48,000 bases of DNA from Gammaproteobacteria bacterium (GCA_027306985.1 DAHUXV010000086.1:1-48000), one strand, 5' to 3'; shown: positions 28,498 through 36,715, counted from the stretch's first letter. The notes: generated from the sequence alone by a model not told the origin. Numbers and translations: made by a program.

Positions 28498-29205
28498 TCA
28501 GCCGACGGGGAGCCCCAGCCGGGCCTGCAGCGCTTCGGCGTAAGTGCGGCTGACGGTCAGCGCCGCCCCGCCGCGCAGCGTGAGATCGAGATCGCCGTTG
28601 CGGCGCTGGGTCAGCGCTTCCACCCGGTCGAGCTGCACGATGGTGGAGCGGTGAATGCGCGCGAAGCGCGCCGGATCGAGCTGGGCCTCGAGCTCGCCCA
28701 GGCTCATGCGCATCAGATGCACCCGGCGGCCGACGTGCAGGCAGAGGTAGTGCCCCGCGGCGTCGGCGTAATCGATGTCCCGCATGGGGACGAGATCGAT
28801 GCGGCCGCGGTCCCGGACGGCGATCCTGGGCGCCTCGCCGCCGGGCGCGATGCGCTGGCGCGCACGGGCGATCGCGCGGGCAAAGCGCTCGCGGCTGAAC
28901 GGCTTCAAGAGATAGTCGACCGCCTGGACGTCGAAGGCCGCGACGGCATCCTCATCGTGGGCGGTGAGATAGATCGTGGCCGGCCGCCGTGCCGGCGCCA
29001 GTCTGGCCAGGATCTCGAGGCCGTCGAAATCCGGCAGGCGCATGTCGAGCAACGCGAGCTGCGGCGCCTCGCGCTCGATGAGGCGCACGGCATCGGCGCC
29101 GTTGGATGCCTCACCGGCGAGGGTGATGTCGGCTTCTTCCTGCAGATAAAGCCGCACCCGCTCGCGCGCGAGCGGCATGTCGTCCACGATGACAGCGCGG
29201 ATCAC
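28498..29205 (-). CDS. LytTR-type response regulator
   Basis: A 235-residue response regulator. The receiver domain (residues 1-120) has the acidic pair Asp8-Asp9, the phosphorylation site Asp54 (LALLDMRLPDFDG) and Lys101 (DYLLKPF). The C-terminal LytTR DNA-binding domain (about residues 128-235) shows RIDLVPMRDIDYADAAGHY and the motif FARIHRSTIVQLDRV. Relatives such as AlgR and LytR bind paired direct repeats upstream of target genes. Its GTG start overlaps the stop of the partner histidine kinase (GTGA), a typical coupled pair. Regulated genes are not evident; the neighbouring membrane protease and secreted metalloprotease-like protein are candidates. Confidence 0.92.
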   Translation of the reverse strand: MIRAVIVDDMPLARERVRLYLQEEADITLAGEASNGADAVRLIEREAPQLALLDMRLPDFDGLEILARLAPARRPATIYLTAHDEDAVAAFDVQAVDYLLKPFSRERFARAIARARQRIAPGGEAPRIAVRDRGRIDLVPMRDIDYADAAGHYLCLHVGRRVHLMRMSLGELEAQLDPARFARIHRSTIVQLDRVEALTQRRNGDLDLTLRGGAALTVSRTYAEALQARLGLPVG

Positions 29206-30314
29206 GCTGGCGGGCTCGCCTGTTTCAGCGGCAGGCGCAACGTCACGCAGGTCCGCGCGCCAGTTGCAATCTCGAGGCTCTGTGCCGGTCCGTACAATAC
29301 CCGCAGGCGCTCGCGCACGTTGGCGAGCCCGGTGCCGGCACCGCCCGCGGTTGCGCCCTGATCGGCGGCGTCATTGCGGACCGAGAGCACCAGAAAGCGG
29401 CCCTCCGCCGTTGCCGCCAGCGAGATCCGGCCCCCCTGAGTGCGCCGGGCGACCCCATGAAGGATCGCGTTCTCCACCAGCGGCTGCAGCAGCATCGAGG
29501 GCACCATCGCCTGCCATACCGCCGGCTCGACCTCCAGTTCCACCTGCAGCCGATCCGGCATCAGCAGGGCGTAAAGATCCAGGTAGCCCTGCACGAATGC
29601 GAGCTCGTTCTTCAGGGCAATCTCCTGCGGGCGCTCGCTCAGCAGCGTGCGCAGCAGCTCGCTCAGCTGGGCCATCGCCGCATCGGCGCGCGCGGCATCG
29701 CGATAGCCCACGGCGGCAATGGCATTGAGAGTGTTGAAGAGGAAATGGGGCTGGATCTGCGCCTGCAACGCCCGCAATTCGGCGCGCGCCAACAGCCTCT
29801 CGCGCAGGCGGGCGCGCTCGAAATACGCGATCGCCTGCCCGACCGCGACCAGGGCGACGTAGAAGGGAACGCAGTAGAAGGAAGTGATATAGGCGGCGCG
29901 GAGCACCGCGGCCCAGCCCGGGCCCGAGAATCCGGTGACCAGGATCGTATTGAGCCCATAGCCGGCGAATACCGCGAGCGGCGTCAGCACCGGGCAGATC
30001 AGGGCCAGAGCGAGCAGCGGCCGCAGGACCTGTGTCTCCGTCAGGGGAAAGCGCCGGCTGAGCGACAGGATGAATGGCGTCAGCGCCATCCAGGGCACGA
30101 AGCCGATCAGGACAAAGAGGAAGACGAAGCCGAAGCCCACGTGCGCTGCCGAAGGGCCCCCGGTGACCTGCAGAGCCACGGTCGGCGGCGTCCAGGCCGC
30201 CGCCATCAGCACCCACGCGGCGACGACGATCAGCGCCTTCGTGCCGGTGTTACGCCAGGAAGCTACAACGCCGCCCTTCGAGTCATGGTCCGGGACCTGC
30301 AAGGGTGCGCTCAC
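29202..30314 (-). CDS. LytS-type membrane histidine kinase
   Basis: A 370-residue sensor kinase. The N-terminal half has several membrane helices (about residues 25-165) and no recognisable extracytoplasmic domain. The His_kinase domain starts with QAQIQPHFLFNTLNAIAAV, phosphoryl-accepting His190. The ATPase region includes QPLVENAILHGV (N box) and GAGTGLANVRERL (G box). GTG at 30314 is the start, 18 bp after the gene for the secreted HExxH protein. It is translationally coupled to the response regulator. The signal sensed is unknown; lack of a large sensor domain suggests a membrane-embedded stimulus. Confidence 0.92.
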   Translation of the reverse strand: MSAPLQVPDHDSKGGVVASWRNTGTKALIVVAAWVLMAAAWTPPTVALQVTGGPSAAHVGFGFVFLFVLIGFVPWMALTPFILSLSRRFPLTETQVLRPLLALALICPVLTPLAVFAGYGLNTILVTGFSGPGWAAVLRAAYITSFYCVPFYVALVAVGQAIAYFERARLRERLLARAELRALQAQIQPHFLFNTLNAIAAVGYRDAARADAAMAQLSELLRTLLSERPQEIALKNELAFVQGYLDLYALLMPDRLQVELEVEPAVWQAMVPSMLLQPLVENAILHGVARRTQGGRISLAATAEGRFLVLSVRNDAADQGATAGGAGTGLANVRERLRVLYGPAQSLEIATGARTCVTLRLPLKQASPPA

Positions 30315-30332
30315 GGTCGGTCCGGCTCGCGA

Positions 30333-31334
30333 TCATGACCGCGCCGCCATTGCGGCGAGCGCGGTGAGCATGTGGCGCTGTGCCTCGCCGGGCGTCCAGG
30401 ATGCCATCTGCTGCAGCGAATGGGTGGCGCGGAGCCTGCGGATGAGATTCAGCCCCAACCCGTATCCGGCGCGGTTGGGGTACGGCGGATTGAGCGCCTT
30501 GCTGTCGCCCTCGAACCAGTCGGCATGGAGCCTCGAGATTCCGTGTGTCTTCGGGTCGATGGTCTCGGAGCTCGCATCGGCGAGGAAAGCGCGAGCGGCG
30601 GCCGGCAGGCGCGATGCGGGCAACCGGCCGAGCATCTTGCCGAACATGTACTGGCCGTCGGCGTAGCCGGGAGAGACCTGCGAGCTGACGCACACGGCCA
30701 GGCCTTCCGCGAACAGCGGCAGGGTGAGGTGGGTGCCCGGCATCACGCCGTCGTTCATCACGCCGGCATGTTGAGCGTCGTAGAGGTGGAAGAGCTCATG
30801 CGGCAGCAGGATCCTGAGGTTGGCCTTCTCCAGCAGCAGCGTATCGACGGCGAGCGCCAGAATCGGCGTGCCATCGGGCAGCACACCGCTCTTGGAGTCG
30901 AAGTCGGGCGACAGGACCAGCGCCACCCGAGGCTTCCTCGAGGCACCCGGCAACAGCTTGCGAAAGCGGCCGCTCGCGGCCCGCAGCGCGTGCACGATCG
31001 TGGCGGCCTCCCGCGGGATGCGGGAAGCGATGCGCGGATACTGGCCGAAGCGCATCTTGAGTCCATCCGTCTTCCACCGCCTCCAGTTGGGGATGTCAGT
31101 CGCGTCCCACACGACGGAACGGTACAGGGTCTCGCGCGGATCCTCGATGTATCGATTCCAGAGCGCCAACTGTCGATCGAACGGCTTGCCGCGCGCCGCC
31201 GTCCAGAAGGTTTCGAACGAGCTTGCGATCGAGGGGGCCGCCGTCCGCTGCGCGGCTGGCGCGGGCGATGCACGGGCCGTCGCGGCGGCAATGGCGAGGA
31301 GGGCGGCGATCGCGAATGTCGGGAAACGGCCCAT
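30333..31334 (-). CDS. Secreted protein with zinc-protease HExxH motif
   Basis: A 333-residue secreted protein of no family I can name with confidence. Residues 1-22 form a signal peptide (FAIAALLAIAAATARA). HELFH (His179, Glu180, His183) in ILLPHELFHLYDAQH is a zinc-metalloprotease motif. Glu210 in LFAEGLAV, 27 residues later, could be the third ligand as in gluzincins. This layout recalls DUF2268-type predicted proteases. It lies immediately upstream of, and in line with, the histidine kinase gene, and may be co-transcribed with the two-component system. Protease activity is inferred only from the motif. Confidence 0.7.
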   Translation of the reverse strand: MGRFPTFAIAALLAIAAATARASPAPAAQRTAAPSIASSFETFWTAARGKPFDRQLALWNRYIEDPRETLYRSVVWDATDIPNWRRWKTDGLKMRFGQYPRIASRIPREAATIVHALRAASGRFRKLLPGASRKPRVALVLSPDFDSKSGVLPDGTPILALAVDTLLLEKANLRILLPHELFHLYDAQHAGVMNDGVMPGTHLTLPLFAEGLAVCVSSQVSPGYADGQYMFGKMLGRLPASRLPAAARAFLADASSETIDPKTHGISRLHADWFEGDSKALNPPYPNRAGYGLGLNLIRRLRATHSLQQMASWTPGEAQRHMLTALAAMAARS

Positions 31335-31438
31335 CGGTTAAGCCCTGCGCTCGGTTGGCGACCGCGCGCAGACTATAGTTGCGCGCACGGTCATGTCAAC
31401 GACCGCTCCTCCCTGCGGGCGGGCGCATCGATGCAGCG

Positions 31439-32116
31439 CTAGGGGCGGCAGAGCTCCGCCACGTCGACTTCCGTGCGCAGCACGAAACCCAGGCTTTCGT
31501 AGAGCGATATCGCCGCGGCGTTGGCCTTCCAGGCGTGCAGGAAGGCCTGATCGCCGCGGGCCTGAATGCGATGAGCCACCGCGGCCGACAGACGGCGCGC
31601 GAATCCGCGGCCACGGAAGTCGGGATGGGTGCAGACACCGCTGACTTCCGTGTAGCCCGGGAACCGCATGCGCTCGCCGGCCATGGCTGCCAACCGTCCC
31701 CCGACCCGGATCCCGAGGAACGACCCCATCACATGCGTGCGCCGCAGGAACGGTCCGGGCTCGGTGAGCCGCGCCAGGGACAACATCTCCGCGGCGTCGG
31801 CGTCCCCAAGCGGGAGCATGTCGTCGTCAGCGGCTGCGAAAGGAGTCCCGGCCGGGGCGAGCATCTGCACGCCCTTGGCTTCGCGGGCGGCGATGAGACC
31901 GGGCGGAACGGCAGTCCGACCGACCCGAAGCAGAAATACGCTCTCGCCCGGGCGCACCAGGCCGGCCAGTGCGGCCAACGCCGCCGGCGTATCGTCGCAG
32001 GACGAAGCGAACACGTTGACGTCCCGCTGGAATCGGCGGGCGAGATCGCCGCCCTCGGCGAGGCAGGCGTGGTAGGTGTCGAGGGTGGCCCAGACGGGAC
32101 GGTCGAGGCAGAGCAT
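31439..32116 (-). CDS. GNAT acetyltransferase (FR47-like)
   Basis: A 225-residue protein whose C-terminal half (about residues 115-215) is a GNAT N-acetyltransferase domain. The acetyl-CoA pyrophosphate loop is HPDFRGRGFARRL, and AAAISLYESLGFVLRTE is the last motif. The N-terminal half is a second degenerate GNAT-like lobe, as in FR47/Mycothiol-synthase-like double-domain proteins. Substrate unknown. The ATG at 32116 gives the natural start (MLCLDRPVWATLDTYH). The gene stands alone, 105 bp from the secreted HExxH protein gene on the same strand. Confidence 0.87.
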   Translation of the reverse strand: MLCLDRPVWATLDTYHACLAEGGDLARRFQRDVNVFASSCDDTPAALAALAGLVRPGESVFLLRVGRTAVPPGLIAAREAKGVQMLAPAGTPFAAADDDMLPLGDADAAEMLSLARLTEPGPFLRRTHVMGSFLGIRVGGRLAAMAGERMRFPGYTEVSGVCTHPDFRGRGFARRLSAAVAHRIQARGDQAFLHAWKANAAAISLYESLGFVLRTEVDVAELCRP

Positions 32117-32443
32117 TCCCCCGAGTCTATCCCGAGCGGCACCCCGCGTCCCGATGAGCGCCGCCGGACTCGGGCGTGACGCGGCGATCGGCCGCGGCGC
32201 GAGCGCAGTGGCCGTGCCGCAACCGTCGTCCCCGCCCGCGCCCGAGTCTGCGCTCCGGCACCGCTCAGAAGATGTTGGCGTGCACCTCGAGCAGGTCGCT
32301 TCGGCCGATGATGCCGTCGGCGAGGGATTGAGCCCGGTCGCGGCATTCCGGGCCGCAGCGCCTGTACACCGCCGAAGGCATGCCGCGTTGATAGGCACGA
32401 GCGGTCGATATGGCCGCGGCCCCAGCTCCGTGATGAGGTTCAC
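32117..32443. other. Intergenic region with one short coding-like frame
   Basis: The 327 bp lie between the divergent GNAT gene and the YXWGXW lipoprotein gene. Apart from the short minus-strand frame at 32265-32381, no gene, repeat or clear promoter was recognised. Confidence 0.45.
32265..32381 (-). CDS. Possible 38-residue small protein
   Basis: A short minus-strand frame starting at ATG 32381 (MPSAVYRRCGPECRDRAQ, ending in EVHANIF). Nearly all third positions are G or C (about 31 of 37 codons by eye), like the real genes here. No ribosome-binding site is visible and the frame stays open upstream of the ATG, so it may be the tail of a decayed gene instead. Two cysteines lie close together (CGPEC). 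No family was recognised. Confidence 0.3.
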   Translation of the reverse strand: MPSAVYRRCGPECRDRAQSLADGIIGRSDLLEVHANIF

Positions 32444-32779
32444 ATGCCCAGAGCTCCTTCCCACGTGCGTCATCTTGCGGTCATTTTCGGACTTGCGTTC
32501 GCCCTCGGAGGGTGCGTCGTAGCGCCGGCGCGCCCCGGGTACTACCGCGGCGGGTGGGTGACTGTCGCTCCGCCCGCGCCGCGCATCGAGTACTACGGGA
32601 CCGCCCCGTATCCGGGTTATGTCTGGATCGGCGGGTACTGGCGCTGGGGGCCGGGTAGATATGTCTGGGCGCCCGGCCACTGGGCCGCGCCGCGGCCCGG
32701 CTTGCGGTGGGTGCCCAGACACTGGGTGCATGGGCCGCGCGGTTGGCACGCGGCCGGCGGCCGCTGGGTCCGCCGCTGA
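32444..32779 (+). CDS. YXWGXW-repeat lipoprotein
   Basis: A 111-residue small exported protein. The signal peptide ends in a lipobox, FALGGC (Cys24), so it is probably anchored to a membrane. The mature part is Trp-, Tyr- and Gly-rich with YXWGXW-type repeats: GYVWIGGYWRWGPGRYVWAPGHW and LRWVPRHWVHGPRGWH, written in parts. Such proteins are frequent in Proteobacteria; they are thought to be envelope-associated but have no proven role. Starts at ATG 32444; no partner gene nearby. Confidence 0.83.
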   Translation: MPRAPSHVRHLAVIFGLAFALGGCVVAPARPGYYRGGWVTVAPPAPRIEYYGTAPYPGYVWIGGYWRWGPGRYVWAPGHWAAPRPGLRWVPRHWVHGPRGWHAAGGRWVRR

Positions 32780-32813
32780 CGGGCGGCCGCCCGGCACTGC
32801 AGCCGCGGGCTGA

Positions 32814-33461
32814 TCAGCCGCGCCGCCCCCGCCGCCTGAGCGCGGAGGGCGGCGCGCCCAGCACGCGCAGGAAGCTGCACGCGGCGGCCACCTGTTGGAT
32901 GGAGGAGCGGCCGCCGTCCCGTGCGGCGCGTGCCGTATCCATGCGCAGCCGCTCGACCGCCTTGGCCGGCGCAACCCCGACTTCCTCCTTGAGCACCCGG
33001 GAGAAGTTCCGCGGGCTCCTGCGGCTGATGCGGGCGAGCTCGGTGACGCTGAGCCGGCCGCGAAGATGCGTCCTGACATGATCCCACAGCTCGCCGAAGC
33101 GCCCGTCGCCGCGCTCCATCTCCAGGCGAGGTGAGAGCTGCGACTGGCCCCCCGGCCGGCGGCGATAGACCACGAGCTGCTGCGCCGTGCGCCGGGCGAT
33201 GTCTTCGCCGAGGTCCTCGCCGATAATGGCCAGCGCGAGGTCGATCCCGGCCGTGATGCCGGCGGAGCTCCAGAGCTTCCCGTCCCTGACATGGATCCGA
33301 TCGGCGTCCAGGCGGACGTTGGGAAACCGCCGGCTGAAATCGAAGCTCCGGCTCCAGTGAGTCGTCGCGCGCCTGCCTTCGAGCAGTCCGGCCGCGGCCA
33401 GCACGTAGGTGCCCGAGCAGACGCTCGCGACCCGCCGCGACCGCTCCGCGCACGCCAGCAC
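32814..33461 (-). pseudogene. Decayed GlxA-type regulator (DJ-1/PfpI plus AraC HTH)
   Basis: The frame encodes the end of a DJ-1/PfpI domain (SRRVASVCSGTYVLAAAGLL, then GRRATTHW and WSSAGITAGIDLALAI) and an AraC-type DNA-binding domain (LSVTELARISRRSPRNFSRVL). GlxA-type regulators have about 320 residues. Here only 215 follow the first usable start (GTG 33461): roughly 100 N-terminal residues are missing, and the DNA upstream does not encode them in this frame. The second helix-turn-helix also appears to lack about ten residues (VAAACS runs straight into FLRVLGAPPSALRRR). Both DNA-binding halves are needed in this family, so the product is probably inactive. A truncated but expressed protein is possible. 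Confidence 0.68.
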
Positions 33462-33621
33462 GAACCCGCGGGTCCTCCCGCAGTACGCCGCCGCACGGCC
33501 GTTCGATTCCGGACGGCCGCAGAGCGCCCGCCCGGAAATCGTGGCGGCGGCGCGGAAGCGGTCGGACGCGGTGAGGGCCGAGCGCGAGGCCGCCGTGCGG
33601 CGCGCGGCGCTCAGGCCGGGC

Positions 33622-34026
33622 CTATCGTGCCCGTGAGAGCGTCCAGCAGGACGGGTGCTGCTGCATTCCGATCCGCGGGTAGTAGGACTGCGCGGCGGGG
33701 GCCGCGACCAGAATCAGCGCGGTCAGATCGCCCGCGGCCTCGTGAGTCTTCGCGATGAGCCGCTTGCCGATGCCCTGGCGCTGGTATGCCGCATCCACCG
33801 CCAGGTCGGACAGGTAACAGCAGTAGCTGAAGTCGGTGATCGCCCGGGAGATGCCGACGAGGCGCGTTCCGTCGCGCGCCGTGGCGATGACGTCCGCCTG
33901 GCGGAGCATCCTGTCCAGTCGGGGCAAATCGCCGACCGGCCGGCGCTCGCCCAGCGTGGAGGCGATGAGGACCGCGCGGAATTCCTCCGCGCAGAGATCG
34001 GGCTCGAGCGAATAGGCGATGGGCAT
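33622..34026 (-). CDS. GNAT family acetyltransferase
   Basis: A 134-residue compact GNAT N-acetyltransferase. YCCYLSDLAVDAAYQRQGIG (about residues 68-87) contains the acetyl-CoA binding signature QRQGIGKRLI, followed by the last motif PAAQSYYPRIGM. The substrate is unknown; single-domain members of this size acetylate small amines or antibiotics. The start at 34026 lies 4 bp after the stop of the YciI gene, so these two are probably one transcript. Confidence 0.87.
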   Translation of the reverse strand: MPIAYSLEPDLCAEEFRAVLIASTLGERRPVGDLPRLDRMLRQADVIATARDGTRLVGISRAITDFSYCCYLSDLAVDAAYQRQGIGKRLIAKTHEAAGDLTALILVAAPAAQSYYPRIGMQQHPSCWTLSRAR

Positions 34027-34030
34027 GAGC

Positions 34031-34348
34031 TTATGGAGCGGCCCCTGCCGGATGCAGGGGCGATGCGGCCGAAGCGCCTACGACGGTCAGCCACTCCCGA
34101 ACGCGCCACGAGGCAACCAGGCCGTTGGCGACGTAGGGGTCCGCGCGCGCGAACGCTTCGACGGGCGCGGGCGAGTCCGCTTCGAAGAGCAACAGTCCCG
34201 TATCGACGGGATCCGCGACCGCGCCCGCAAGGAGGAGCGTGCCGCGCGTCTGCGCTTCCCAGGCGTGCCGCAGATGTGCGTCGCGGAACGCCGTCCGCCG
34301 CTCGAGGTAGCCGTCGGCGAAGGAATAGAAGAGGAGGTAGTGCTTCAT
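34031..34348 (-). CDS. YciI-like protein
   Basis: A 105-residue YCII-domain protein of the YciI type (MKHYLLFYSF, FRDAHLRHAW, GTLLLAGAV, ADPYVANGL). The paired His and Asp expected of this fold appear as His25/His28 and Asp90-like positions (approximate). These ferredoxin-like proteins are widespread; a catalytic role is suspected but not established for most. It is upstream of a GNAT gene at 4 bp and downstream of the GFA gene at 22 bp, all on the minus strand, suggesting a small operon: aldo/keto reductase, GFA, YciI, GNAT. Confidence 0.87.
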   Translation of the reverse strand: MKHYLLFYSFADGYLERRTAFRDAHLRHAWEAQTRGTLLLAGAVADPVDTGLLLFEADSPAPVEAFARADPYVANGLVASWRVREWLTVVGASAASPLHPAGAAP

Positions 34349-34370
34349 GATGGCCTCGTGGGGCAGCCGC

Positions 34371-34772
34371 TCAGCGGTCGTAGTCGCCGCGGCCCTGCGG
34401 GTATTGCCGCTCCCACTCCCGGCCGTTGAACGGCCGGACGGTCATCGCCTCGAGCGTGCCGGGATCGAGGCAGCGGGCATTGACGCTGAAGCCGTCGGGA
34501 TGGGAGCGGGGGACGTAGAAGGACTTGATGCCGCACACCGAGCAGAAGAGGTGCCTGGCGGTGCCGGTATTGAAGGTGTACGTCGTGAGCGCATCCTGCC
34601 CGGAGAGCAGCTTGAAGTGCTCCGCGCGCACCACCAGATGCAGGAAGCCGGCCTTGCTGCACATCGAGCAGTTGCATTCGGATACTTCCGCCCGCGCGGG
34701 GGCGAGCGCCTCGAAGCGGACCCGGCCGCAGTGACAGCCGCCGCGGTGAGTGACCAAGGGTTGTTCCAGCAT
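34371..34772 (-). CDS. GFA/CENP-V domain zinc protein
   Basis: A 133-residue protein of the glutathione-dependent formaldehyde-activating (GFA) family. The zinc-binding cysteines are visible: Cys13 and Cys15 (GGCHCG), Cys33, Cys35 and Cys38 (CNCSMC), and Cys77 and Cys80 (CSVCG). Founding members were proposed to speed the reaction of formaldehyde with glutathione; most relatives are uncharacterised. The 13-bp gap to the upstream aldo/keto reductase gene suggests co-transcription, and both would suit aldehyde detoxification (inference). Confidence 0.9.
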   Translation of the reverse strand: MLEQPLVTHRGGCHCGRVRFEALAPARAEVSECNCSMCSKAGFLHLVVRAEHFKLLSGQDALTTYTFNTGTARHLFCSVCGIKSFYVPRSHPDGFSVNARCLDPGTLEAMTVRPFNGREWERQYPQGRGDYDR

Positions 34773-34785
34773 GGCTCGATGGCTC

Positions 34786-35826
34786 CTATGGGTTGACCTT
34801 GCTCAGCGCCTGCGCGACCGGACGGTCCACGCCGATGTCGTCCAGGAAGAAATTGGGGTAGACGGGCGGCAGGGGCGTGGCCGCATCGAGCTCGGCGATC
34901 TGCGCGGCGGTGAGCGTGACCGCCGCCGCCTGCAGATTGTCCTCGAGCTGGCTCAGCTTGGTCGAGCCGAGGATGACGCTGCTCACGGCCGGGCGGGCCA
35001 GCAGCCACGCGATGGCGACCTGCGCGACGCTCGCGCCGCTGGCGGCGGCGATGGGCCGCATGCGATCCACCAGCTTGAATCCCTGCTCCTTGTCGAAGGG
35101 CAGGATGTCGAAGCCGGAAAGCCGGTTGCTCGGGTCCGACAGCGTCTGGCGAGTGTACTTGCCGCTCAGGAAGCCGAAGGCCAGCGGGCTCCACACCGTC
35201 AGGCCGAGACCATATCGGCGCATCATGGGAACGACATCGCGCTCCACGTCCCGGCCCACCAGGGAGTAGTACATCTGGCCGTGAGTGAAGGGCGAGAGTC
35301 CGTTCGCTTTCTGGATCTCGAGGGCCGCCGCGGCCTTCCACGCCGACCAGTTGGAGAAGGCGAGGTAACGGACCTTGCCGGCCCGCACGACGGCGTCGAG
35401 GGCGCAGAGGGTCTCCTCGAGCGGCGTGTAGGGGTCTTCGCGGTGCGCGATGTAGACGTCGATCCAGTCGGTGCCAAGCCGCTTCAGGCTCTGATCGACG
35501 GACCAAAGGATGTGCTGGCGGGAGAGGCCCGCACGGGTCAGCGCCGGCCCGGTACGAAACCCCACCTTGGTGGCGATGACGACCCGGTCGCGATGCGGCT
35601 TCAGCGCCGCGCCCAGGAGCGCCTCGGATTCGCCGCCGGCATAGGCGTCGGCGGTATCGAAGAAGTTGATCCCCGCCTCGAGCGCGCGGTCCACGAGCTG
35701 GCCGGCGAGGTCCGCCCCCACCTTGCACACCGCGCCGAGGTCCTTGTTGCCCGCGGTGAACGTCATGGCGCCGAAGGCGAGGCGGGAGACCGTGAGGCCT
35801 GTATTGCCGAGCAGGGTGTATTGCAT
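34786..35826 (-). CDS. Aldo/keto reductase (third, more distant)
   Basis: A 346-residue aldo/keto reductase with the tetrad Asp57 (FFDTADAY), Tyr62, Lys87 (ATKVGF) and His128 (YIAHRED). It is clearly different from the two near-identical copies elsewhere in the window, and its overall type is closer to the YvfTas/YajO group. MQYTLLGNTGLTVSRLAFGAM is the expected N-terminus for the ATG at 35826, written here as a whole only for its first residues. It heads the minus-strand run of GFA, YciI and GNAT genes. NADPH-dependent reduction of aldehydes is likely; the substrate is unknown. Confidence 0.9.
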   Translation of the reverse strand: MQYTLLGNTGLTVSRLAFGAMTFTAGNKDLGAVCKVGADLAGQLVDRALEAGINFFDTADAYAGGESEALLGAALKPHRDRVVIATKVGFRTGPALTRAGLSRQHILWSVDQSLKRLGTDWIDVYIAHREDPYTPLEETLCALDAVVRAGKVRYLAFSNWSAWKAAAALEIQKANGLSPFTHGQMYYSLVGRDVERDVVPMMRRYGLGLTVWSPLAFGFLSGKYTRQTLSDPSNRLSGFDILPFDKEQGFKLVDRMRPIAAASGASVAQVAIAWLLARPAVSSVILGSTKLSQLEDNLQAAAVTLTAAQIAELDAATPLPPVYPNFFLDDIGVDRPVAQALSKVNP

Positions 35827-36052
35827 GGCGGGGGTCCTCTCGGCGGCGGACTGCCGCCGCGATGCGCCGCAACGATACGCGCAAGCGGCACATTACAGAA
35901 TCTCCCCAAAAGGAGAGAGTCCGCCCTGGCTCGCCCGCGGCCTGTGCGGCGCGTCTCAGTCCGAGCCGGCCCCCCGCTCGTTCAGCCTCCGCTCAGCTAG
36001 CCTGCGCGAGGCTGTCCACGCGGCTCAACCAAGCCCCCAACGGAGACTCGAG

Positions 36053-36715
36053 ATGACCCCATCGTCCGAAACGTCTTTACTCGGCGCGTCCGTGCGCCTC
36101 GGCCCCGCGGGGCCGCCCGGCACGCGGCCCGCAGCGCGAGGCGCAGGACCGGGCCCTCGCAAACTCACGATCATGGTGGCCATGGCCCTCTCGCTCCTGA
36201 CGAGCTCGCTGGCCCTGGCCGATCCGCCCGGCGATGGCGGTCACGGCCGCGGCGATCACCATGAGCGGCGCCATGACGGCGGCGATCACCGTGATGCCCG
36301 CCGCGACGGCGGCGATCATCGCGACGCCCGCCGCGGCGACGGCGATCATCGTGACTGGCGGCGCGACGGCGAGCGTCGCGACGGCCGCGATCACCGCGAC
36401 TGGCATCGCGACGATCACGATCGTGGCGATCGTCGGGACGATCGGTGGCGGGCGGATCGCGAAGCCCGGTATGGCGAGCGATTCGATGGGGGATACTACG
36501 TCCGGCCCCACGGCTATTACATGCACGCGTGGCGTCGCGGCGAACGCCTTCCGATCGCCTTCCGCGCGCCCGCGTACGTCATCCCTGACATCGCGCTCTA
36601 TCACCTCCGTCCGCCGCCGCCGGGTTACTACTGGGTCCGCGTGAACAACAATGCCGTTCTCGCGGCCGTCACCACCGGCGTTGTAGTCAGCATCGCTTAC
36701 AACCTGTTCCACTGA
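36053..36715 (+). CDS. RcnB-like periplasmic protein with His/Asp/Arg-rich repeats
   Basis: A 220-residue exported protein. GGAGA seven bases before ATG 36053 favours that start, giving a long basic leader before the hydrophobic signal segment (MVAMALSLLTSSLALA, ending near residue 56); ATG 36173 is a shorter alternative. Residues about 60-130 are a run of imperfect repeats based on DGGDHRDARR and DHRDWRR. The C-terminal 75 residues match the RcnB domain (YHLRPPPPGYYWVRVNNNAV, then a membrane-like VLAAVTTGVVVSIAY). E. coli RcnB affects nickel and cobalt homeostasis. The His/Asp-rich stretch could bind metal or acidic/basic polymers; this is inference. Confidence 0.8.
   Translation: MTPSSETSLLGASVRLGPAGPPGTRPAARGAGPGPRKLTIMVAMALSLLTSSLALADPPGDGGHGRGDHHERRHDGGDHRDARRDGGDHRDARRGDGDHRDWRRDGERRDGRDHRDWHRDDHDRGDRRDDRWRADREARYGERFDGGYYVRPHGYYMHAWRRGERLPIAFRAPAYVIPDIALYHLRPPPPGYYWVRVNNNAVLAAVTTGVVVSIAYNLFH
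36243..36445 (+). repeat. In-frame tandem imperfect repeats in the RcnB-like gene
   Basis: About 200 bp of imperfect units of 27-30 bp encoding DGGDHRDARR, DGGDHRDARR, GDGDHRDWRR and DGRDHRDWHR, followed by shorter DDHDRGDRRDD units. All stay in frame, so expansion or contraction by slippage would change protein length without breaking it. Confidence 0.75.

Noticed and set aside
36243-36445. Tandem repeats as a possible CRISPR array
   Set aside because: The units are in frame, contiguous without unique spacers, and encode a His/Asp/Arg-rich protein segment.
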